From the NCBI GenBank assembly GCA_963923455.1, contig CAWULT010000118.1, forward strand, positions 1 through 14,365: DNA of 14,365 bases, in the 5' to 3' direction. Under the pieces are notes generated by a model. The model saw only the letters and a list, made by a program, of their open reading frames with translations. It did not search any database and was not told the DNA's origin. This DNA comes from CAWULT01 sp963923455. Its GTDB lineage: Bacteria > Acidobacteriota > Vicinamibacteria > Vicinamibacterales > UBA2999. Position 1 is the first letter of the stretch. Every line of letters starts with the position of its first letter. The translations under genes were made by a program, and so were the position numbers. Below, piece by piece: positions 1 through 5,475 of this stretch.

Positions 1-1682
1 TCGCCGTTGCCGGCTGGCTGCTGACGCGCGTGAGCGGCGTGTCGTTCGTCGACGTCGCGAAGGCAGCGGGCGTGTCGTTCACCCACGTCGACGGCGCGAG
101 CGCGCAGAAGTTCCTGCCCGAGACGATGGGGTCCGGTGCGGTGCTGTTCGACATGGACGGCGACGATTTCCTGGATCTGTTCGTCGTCGACGGCGGCGCG
201 CTTGCCGACCCGGCGGCTGCCGCGCGGGCGCGTCACCGCCTCTATCGCAACCAGCGAGACGGCACCTTCCGCGACGTCACGGCGGGCTCCGGCATCCGCC
301 ACCGCGGGTACGGCATGGGCGCGTGCGCGGGCGACGTCGACAGCGACGGACGGGCCGACCTGTACGTGACGGCGTTCGGCCCGAACACGCTCTACCACAA
401 CGACGGGGGCGGTGCGTTCACCGACGTCACCCGCGCGGCCGGCGTCGGCCTGGACCGATGGAGCACGAGCTGCGCGTTCCTCGACGTCGACCGGGACGGC
501 GATCTCGACCTGTTCGTGGCCAACTATCTCGAGGTGTCGCGGACGATGAGCCCGTTCTGCGGCGACCCGGCGCGGCGCCTTCGCGTGTACTGCCATCCGC
601 TCAACTTCACCGGGCTGACCAACGTGCTCTACCGGAACGACGGCCGCGGCGTCTTCACGGACGTCAGCGGCGAGTCGGGGGTCGGGAGCCACGTCGGCAA
701 CGGGCTGGGCGTCGCCGTCGGCGACTACGACGACGACGGATGGCCCGACGTGTTCGTGGCCAACGACGCCGTGCCGAACTTCCTGTTCCACAACGAGCGC
801 AACGGCCGGTTCACGGAGGTGGCGCTGGCCGCCGGCGTGGCCGTGGCGCGCGACGGCAAGCCGCGCGCCGGGATGGGCACCGAGTTCGCCGACGTCAACG
901 GCGACGGCCGGCTCGACCTGATGGTGACCAACCACGAGTTCGAGACGCACTCGCTGTACCGGAACGACGGCCGCGGCGTCTTCACCGACGTGACGGTCGA
1001 GACCGGCCTCGGGCCCCCCACGCTCCCGCACGTCGGGTTCGGCGTGGCGTTGTTCGACTTCGACAACGACGGGGCGCTCGACATCGCGATCGCCAACGGG
1101 CACGTCATCGACAACACGAGCGAGTTCCGTCCCGGCTCGACGCACGCGCAGCGGAAGATCCTGCTGCGCAACGCCGGCCGCCGCTTCGTCGACGTGGGCC
1201 GGCAGGCCGGTCCGGGCTTCGCCGACGCGGTCGTCGGGCGGGCGCTCGTCGCGGGCGACCTGGACAACGACGGTGACCTCGATCTGGTCGTGACGCAGAG
1301 CGGGGGGCCGGTGCAGGTGCTGCGCAACGACGGCGGCAACCGCCGCAACGCGGTCGTGGTCCGGGCGGTCGGCACGCGGAGCAATCGCGACGCGCTCGGG
1401 GCGCGCGTGACGATCGTCACCGCCGCGGGCACGCTGACCCGCGAGGTGAAGTCTGGCAGCAGCTACGAGGGGCAGGGCGACATCCGCGTCCATGCCGGGC
1501 TGGGTGAGGCGCGCCAGATCGAACGGATCGACGTGCGGTGGCCTGGCGGCGGCGTGGAGCGCATCGAGCGTCCCCCCGTCAACCACCGCCTGACCATCGA
1601 GGAAGGGAAAGGGCTCACGGCGGCCGTGGCCTTCGTGCGGCCGGCGTCGCCGGTGGCCCCAGCCCGCGGGCAGCGCCGCTGA
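1..1682 (+). CDS. CRTAC1/ASPIC-UnbV family repeat protein, 5'-truncated
   Basis: Likely an exported or membrane-anchored beta-propeller protein; its biological role is not established. The frame is open to the left edge (first full codon at 3), and the residues before the first possible start, a GTG at 30, read AVAGWLLTR. This looks like the end of a signal or membrane segment, so the true start is probably outside the window and GTG 30 is not trusted. From about 45 the sequence has the family's opening (F-x-DVA-x-x-AGV-x-F-x-H, then PETMGSGAVLFDMDGDD). At least six FG-GAP/VCBS-type blades follow, with calcium-loop signatures such as DMDGDDFLD, DVDSDGRAD, DVDRDGDLD, DYDDDGWPD, DVNGDGRLD, DFDNDGALD and DLDNDGDLD, and repeated LYRNDGRGVFTDV segments. 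The C-terminal ASPIC/UnbV domain spans about 1350-1600 (SGSSYEGQGD, then VRWPGGGVERI). Family assignment is firm; ligand and partner are unknown. The nearest downstream intact gene is a TonB-dependent receptor about 380 bases away with its own promoter. Confidence 0.92.
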   Translation, partial: AVAGWLLTRVSGVSFVDVAKAAGVSFTHVDGASAQKFLPETMGSGAVLFDMDGDDFLDLFVVDGGALADPAAAARARHRLYRNQRDGTFRDVTAGSGIRHRGYGMGACAGDVDSDGRADLYVTAFGPNTLYHNDGGGAFTDVTRAAGVGLDRWSTSCAFLDVDRDGDLDLFVANYLEVSRTMSPFCGDPARRLRVYCHPLNFTGLTNVLYRNDGRGVFTDVSGESGVGSHVGNGLGVAVGDYDDDGWPDVFVANDAVPNFLFHNERNGRFTEVALAAGVAVARDGKPRAGMGTEFADVNGDGRLDLMVTNHEFETHSLYRNDGRGVFTDVTVETGLGPPTLPHVGFGVALFDFDNDGALDIAIANGHVIDNTSEFRPGSTHAQRKILLRNAGRRFVDVGRQAGPGFADAVVGRALVAGDLDNDGDLDLVVTQSGGPVQVLRNDGGNRRNAVVVRAVGTRSNRDALGARVTIVTAAGTLTREVKSGSSYEGQGDIRVHAGLGEARQIERIDVRWPGGGVERIERPPVNHRLTIEEGKGLTAAVAFVRPASPVAPARGQRR

Positions 1683-1706
1683 ACCGGGGTTGCCGTCGCG
1701 GGCCGG

Positions 1707-1772
1707 CTATTCCAGATGGATGATGCCGCGGCGCAGCGCGACCGCGACCGCCGCGGTCCGCCTTCGAAGATC
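1707..1772 (-). pseudogene. Remnant of a NarL/LuxR-type response regulator C-terminus
   Basis: Read on the minus strand, the last residues before a TAG stop at 1709-1707 are RTAAVAVALRRGIIHLE. This resembles the end of the HTH domain of NarL-family response regulators, where a (D)RT-x-A-x-x-x-A-x-RRGII-(H)L tail closes the protein. No recognition helix or receiver domain can be read upstream in any minus-strand frame, so at most the last 20 or so residues survive. It would have converged on the CRTAC1 gene. The match is short and made from memory, so it stays tentative; chance similarity in GC-rich DNA is the alternative. Confidence 0.4.
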
Positions 1773-1947
1773 GACAGCAACACCCCGCTGATGCTGGCGG
1801 CGGCCGCGGCCGGCGGCAACGGCTCCGTCAACCCCGATCGTGGCACGGCGGTGCGGGCCGTCGAGGCGCTGCGCATCTGCCTGGAGTCGGGGCGGTGCGT
1901 TCAATGTCCATGCAAAGTTGGTATGGCGCTGCGCATATCCTTGACTT
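1764..1947 (+). pseudogene. Decayed ankyrin-repeat fragment with a frameshift
   Basis: In one plus-strand frame the DNA reads DSNTPLMLAAAAAGG (from 1773), then AVRAVEALRICLESG (ending 1892). This has the shape of the long ankyrin repeats seen in acidobacterial and planctomycete proteins (TPLM-x-AA, a variable loop, then A-x-EA-(I/L)-(K/R)-x-CLE-x-GA). Just after the LESG, a frame beginning at 1891 reads GGAFNVHAK, which fits the expected GADVNxxxK continuation, and stops at a TGA near 1942-1947. That suggests a frameshift around 1890 in a dead repeat. No start codon, ribosome binding site or further repeats are seen. It abuts the response regulator remnant on the other strand, suggesting a deletion joint near 1765-1773. 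Confidence 0.4.
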
Positions 1948-1969
1948 CACGGATGCGGGCCCGTACCGT
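1941..1969 (+). promoter_or_regulatory. Candidate sigma70-type promoter for the first receptor gene
   Basis: TTGACT (1941-1946), a 17-base spacer and TACCGT (1964-1969) fit a housekeeping -35/-10 pair. The predicted start near 1976 leaves a leader of about 86 nt before the ATG at 2062. The same TTGAC core stands upstream of the other two receptors and of the downstream operon, which supports the call. The -10 is a poor match to TATAAT. Confidence 0.5.
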
Positions 1970-2061
1970 CTTACGGTTCGATTCGTGTCATTTCGTGACG
2001 GATCCGCCTCAATCAGTCCCTTCATCGGGTGAGTCGCGTTCGGTCCCTTGGAGGTTCAGGA

Positions 2062-5000
2062 ATGCGTGGTTTGTTGAAAGCAGTCTTCTGGTGCGCCGCG
2101 GTCCTGGCGCTGCCGGCGTCGGCGTACGCCCAGGCGACAATCGCCGGCACCGTGCGTGACACGTCCGGCGGCGTGCTGCCAGGCGTCACGGTCGAGGCGT
2201 CGAGCCCGGCCCTGATCGAGAAAGTGAGAACCGCGGTCAGCGACGGCTCCGGGCAGTACCGAATCGAGAACGTACGGCCCGGCACCTATACGATCCGCTT
2301 CTCGCTCGAGGGCTTCACGTCGGTCGCCCGCGAGGGCGTCGAACTGACGGGCGGTGCGACGTCGCTCGTCAACGTCGAAATGCGCGTCGGGTCGCTGAAC
2401 GAGACGATCACCGTGACGGGTGAGGCGCCGGTGGTCGACGTGCAGAGCTCACGACGACAGACCGTGCTGACCAACGAGGTGATCAACTCGATCCCGACGG
2501 TGGGCACGTACAACTCGCTGCTCGTGCTCGTGCCCGCCGTGATGGGCGGCCAGCAGGACGTCGCGCAGGGGCCGTGCAACTCGTGCACGTTCAGCGCCCG
2601 CGGGACGCTGCTGTCGCTCGGCGGCAACCGCGCCAACACCGACGGGCGGTTGCTCGTCGACGGCATCAGCATCGCCGTGCCCCAGGCCGGCGGCACCAAC
2701 TACCTGACCGACACGCGCAACGCGCAGGAGGTCAGCTTCACCACGTCGGGCAGCATGGGCGAGGTGGAGTCGGGCGGCCCGGTGATGAACATCATCCCGC
2801 GCTCGGGCGGCAACACCGTCTCCTTCGACGGCTTCGCCTCGTGGGCGAACGGCTCGATGCAGGGCGACAACATCACCGACGCGTTGCGCGCGCAGCGCAT
2901 CACCCCGAGCCCGCTCATCAAGAGCTACGACCTGAGCGGCGCCGTCGGCGCGCCGATCAAGCGCGACCGCCTCTGGTTCTTCGGCACGGCGCGCGGGCAG
3001 GGCAACTCGGCGTACATCACGAACATGTACTACAACCTGAACGCCGGCAACCCGAACGCGTGGCTCTACGCGCCCGACCTGTCGCGCCAGGCCTTCAACG
3101 ACAAGACCTGGCAGAACGCCAGCGGCCGGATCACCGCGCAGGTGACGCCGCGGAACAAGGTCAACGTGTTCTGGGACGAGCAGCAGGTCTGCACGAAGTG
3201 CCAGAACGGCGGCAACTACGCCAACGCCACCACCTCGCCCGAGGCCAACGGTTTCGGTGACCTGCACCCGATGCGCTTCCAGCAGGCCACGTGGACCTCG
3301 CCGGTCAGCAACAAGTTCCTGCTCGAGAGCGGCTTCGGCTACTTCTTCTCGCGCTGGGGCGGGCGCGCGAAGGGCACGCCCGGCCGGCCCTCCGACGAGC
3401 CGTACACCGAGAACCTGGTGCGCGTGATCGAGCAGTGCGCGGCAGGCTGCGCGGCCAACGGCAACATCCCGAACCTGATGTACCGGTCGCAGACCACGGA
3501 CCTGTTCAGCGACGGCCGCAACAAGAACATCACGACCTCGTGGCGGGCGTCGGCGGCCTACGTGACCGGCAGCCACAGCATGAAGGTGGGCTACACGGCC
3601 AACCAGCTCGGCGACCTGCGCTCGGCCAACCGTGGCGAGAACGACCTGCGCTATCGCGTCAACAACGGCGTGCCGAACCAGCTGACGCAGTACATCCACA
3701 ACCAGCAGAACGACCTCTGGATGCGGAATCACGGCCTGTTCTTCCAGGAGCAGTGGACGGCCGGCCGCCTGACCGTGCAGGGCGGCATCCGCTACGATCG
3801 CGCGTCGAGCTGGGCGCCGGACCAGCGGCTCGAGAGCCGCTTCTTCTCGGCCCCGCTGGTGTTCGGCCGGACGCCGGTCGTCGATGCCTACAACGACGTC
3901 ACGCCGCGCTTCGCGGTCGCCTACGACGTCTTCGGCACCGGCAAGACGGCCATCAAGGCCACTCTCGGCAAGTACCTCGAGTCGACGGTGACGGCGTCCA
4001 ATTACGGCCTCGGCAACCCGACCTCGCGCATCGCCACCAACGCCAGCCGCACCTGGACCGACGCGGACGGCGACTGGACGCCGGATTGCGACCTCCGCAA
4101 CGCCGGCGTGCAGGACCTGCGCGCGACGGGCGGCGACTTCTGCGGCGCGCTGTCGAACCAGAACTTCGGTACCGCGAACTTCGCCAACACGATCGACCCG
4201 AACATCCTGAAGGGCTGGGGCGTCCGGCCGTCCGACTGGAACTGGAGCGTGTCGATTCAGCAGGAAGTCCTGCCCCGGGTGTCGATGGAACTGGGCTTCT
4301 TCCACCGCGAGTTCTTCGGCTTCGCGGTCACCGACAACCTGGCCGTTTCGGCGGCGGACTTCACGGCGTTCTCGGTGACGGCCCCGCAGGACTCGCGGCT
4401 GCCCGGCGGCGGCGGCTACTCGGTCGGCAAGATCTACGACCTGAACAACCCCGCCCTCTTCGGCGTGACGCGCAACTACATCACCTACGCGGACAACTAC
4501 GGCGACGTCTACCAGAAGTACAACGGCGTCGACCTGACCTTCAACGCGCGGCTGCGGAACGGCCTGACGGCGCAAGGCGGCTTCTCGGGCGGCTACTCGA
4601 CCTCGGACAACTGCGCCGTGCGTGAGCAGGTGCCGGAGATCGCCCTGACCAACCCGTTCTGTCACATCGAGACGACGTTCATGCCGCAGTACAAGGGCCT
4701 GGCATCCTACATCGTGCCGAAGGTCGACGTGCAGCTGAGCGGAACCTTCACCAGCAAGCCCGGCATCAACGTCAGCGGCTTCGGCACGCCGGTCACCGGC
4801 GGGGCCTTCGCGGCCAACTACACGATCTCGAACGCCGTCGTGTCGCAGATCATCGGCCGGAACCTCGCGGGCAACGCGCCGAACATCACGGTCAACATCC
4901 TGGAGCCGTACGCCGAACTCGGGCAGCGCGTCAACGAGCTCGACCTCCGGATCGGCAAGGTGTTCCGGTTCGGCCGCAACAAGGCGAACGTGGGCGTCGA

Positions 5001-5133
5001 CATCTTCAACGTCCTGAATGCCGCGACCCCGCTCAGCTACAACCAGGCGTTCATCCCGAACGGGGCGTGGCTGACGCCGACCTCGATCCTGTCGGCGCGT
5101 TTCGCGAAGCTGAGCATGCAGTTCGACTTCTAG
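2062..5133 (+). CDS. TonB-dependent receptor, Oar-like, with carboxypeptidase-regulatory-like domain (receptor 1)
   Basis: Outer-membrane beta-barrel receptor/transporter, 1,023 residues. The ATG at 2062 is chosen because GGAGG (2050-2054) lies 7 bases upstream and the protein then opens with a clean signal peptide (MRGLLKAVFW...ASAYA, Gln24 next). The in-frame codon at 2029 lacks both. Residues about 25-110 form a carboxypeptidase-regulatory-like beta-sandwich. ETITVTG (114-120) is a TonB-box-like strand. The plug follows, with MNIIPRSGGN (242-251) near its end. The rest is the barrel, ending in the aromatic terminal strand LSMQFDF. The mature protein has ten cysteines in five close pairs: 172/175, 377/380, 459/463, 676/694 and 851/867. 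A calcium-loop-like DADGDWTPDC (667-676) precedes one pair. It resembles receptor 3 more than receptor 2 (both share WDEQxVCxKC). No substrate can be read from the sequence and no SusD-like partner follows. Confidence 0.93.
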   Translation: MRGLLKAVFWCAAVLALPASAYAQATIAGTVRDTSGGVLPGVTVEASSPALIEKVRTAVSDGSGQYRIENVRPGTYTIRFSLEGFTSVAREGVELTGGATSLVNVEMRVGSLNETITVTGEAPVVDVQSSRRQTVLTNEVINSIPTVGTYNSLLVLVPAVMGGQQDVAQGPCNSCTFSARGTLLSLGGNRANTDGRLLVDGISIAVPQAGGTNYLTDTRNAQEVSFTTSGSMGEVESGGPVMNIIPRSGGNTVSFDGFASWANGSMQGDNITDALRAQRITPSPLIKSYDLSGAVGAPIKRDRLWFFGTARGQGNSAYITNMYYNLNAGNPNAWLYAPDLSRQAFNDKTWQNASGRITAQVTPRNKVNVFWDEQQVCTKCQNGGNYANATTSPEANGFGDLHPMRFQQATWTSPVSNKFLLESGFGYFFSRWGGRAKGTPGRPSDEPYTENLVRVIEQCAAGCAANGNIPNLMYRSQTTDLFSDGRNKNITTSWRASAAYVTGSHSMKVGYTANQLGDLRSANRGENDLRYRVNNGVPNQLTQYIHNQQNDLWMRNHGLFFQEQWTAGRLTVQGGIRYDRASSWAPDQRLESRFFSAPLVFGRTPVVDAYNDVTPRFAVAYDVFGTGKTAIKATLGKYLESTVTASNYGLGNPTSRIATNASRTWTDADGDWTPDCDLRNAGVQDLRATGGDFCGALSNQNFGTANFANTIDPNILKGWGVRPSDWNWSVSIQQEVLPRVSMELGFFHREFFGFAVTDNLAVSAADFTAFSVTAPQDSRLPGGGGYSVGKIYDLNNPALFGVTRNYITYADNYGDVYQKYNGVDLTFNARLRNGLTAQGGFSGGYSTSDNCAVREQVPEIALTNPFCHIETTFMPQYKGLASYIVPKVDVQLSGTFTSKPGINVSGFGTPVTGGAFAANYTISNAVVSQIIGRNLAGNAPNITVNILEPYAELGQRVNELDLRIGKVFRFGRNKANVGVDIFNVLNAATPLSYNQAFIPNGAWLTPTSILSARFAKLSMQFDF

Positions 5134-5147
5134 TCCGATCGTCGTCA

Positions 5148-5178
5148 GGTCCGGGCTGCCGCTGTGGCGGCCCGGACC
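5148..5178 (+). terminator. GC-rich hairpin after receptor 1
   Basis: GGTCCGGGCTGCC (5148-5160), loop GCTGT, and GGCGGCCCGGACC (5166-5178) form a 13-bp stem with one G-U pair, 14 bases after the stop codon. No U-tract follows. Instead a C-rich, G-poor stretch (5181-5220; 22 C and 9 G in 40 bases) follows, so termination may be Rho-assisted or the hairpin may protect the 3' end. Confidence 0.6.
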
Positions 5179-5356
5179 GCGTGCCCCCGTTTCCGCCCGA
5201 TTCCCGCCTCCCGTCGGCCCACGCGTGGGTCATGGTTTGTCCGGCCCGCCGGCTCTCGGCATTCATGGAGTCCGCCCGCGCAGAACGGCTTCGGCGCGAC
5301 CCGCCAGCGGCAATTCGCGGGGGCTTGCCTGCTTATGGGATTGACAGGCTCCAGGC
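5179..5356. other. Intergenic spacer with a 12-base palindrome
   Basis: No convincing gene is seen between the hairpin and the next promoter; readable frames have shadow-type composition and no ribosome binding sites. The stretch begins with the C-rich tract (5181-5220). It contains a perfect palindrome CCCACGCGTGGG (5218-5229), extendable by a G-T and a G-C pair, about 130 bases upstream of the next promoter. This could be a regulator site, but it is unproven. A spare TTGACA at 5341-5346 lies 16 bases upstream of the -35 chosen for receptor 2. Confidence 0.4.
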
Positions 5357-5386
5357 TTGACACTAGACAGGCGCGGCGGATACCTT
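5357..5386 (+). promoter_or_regulatory. Candidate sigma70-type promoter for receptor 2
   Basis: A perfect TTGACA -35 (5357-5362), an 18-base spacer and TACCTT (5381-5386) form the candidate. The predicted start near 5393 gives a leader of about 83 nt. A second TTGACA at 5341 offers an overlapping alternative -35 with no good -10 at the right distance. Confidence 0.55.
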
Positions 5387-5400
5387 CACTCGCACTTCGG

Positions 5401-5432
5401 CGCAATGAGAAGTGCTCTTCGCATTGCGAAGA
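5401..5432 (+). promoter_or_regulatory. Two overlapping, mutually exclusive hairpins in the receptor 2 leader
   Basis: Structure A pairs CGCAATG (5401-5407) with CATTGCG (5422-5428) and GAAG (5409-5412) with CTTC (5417-5420), across one A-G mismatch, leaving a 4-base loop. Structure B pairs TCTTCGC (5416-5422) with GCGAAGA (5426-5432) around ATT. They share 5416-5428, so only one can form at a time. Both lie between the predicted transcription start and the ribosome binding site (5464-5470). Pairing is seen directly; a regulatory role is inference, and no known riboswitch family is recognised. Confidence 0.4.
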
Positions 5433-5475
5433 AGACTCAGGATCCACTCGGCGTTCGGCATTCGGGGAGGAGAGC

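Noticed and set aside
30..32. GTG at 30 as the true start of the CRTAC1 gene
   Set aside because: The frame continues open to the left edge with a hydrophobic segment and there is no ribosome binding site before GTG 30.
3934..3951. G-x-G-K-T Walker A-like motif in all three receptors (also near 7294 and 10675)
   Set aside because: It lies in a conserved barrel strand/turn (AYD-x-FG-x-GKTA-(I/L)-K), lacks the full GxxxxGK(T/S) spacing and a Walker B, and sits in an outer-membrane barrel. It is not a nucleotide-binding site.
2449..4665. Minus-strand open frame of 738 codons opposite receptor 1
   Set aside because: Same shadow composition and no recognisable motif; the plus strand encodes a complete receptor.
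5164..5475. N-terminal extension of receptor 2 to an upstream start at 5164
   Set aside because: The extension overlaps the 3' hairpin of receptor 1 and the promoter, has no ribosome binding site, and would bury the signal peptide at residue 105.
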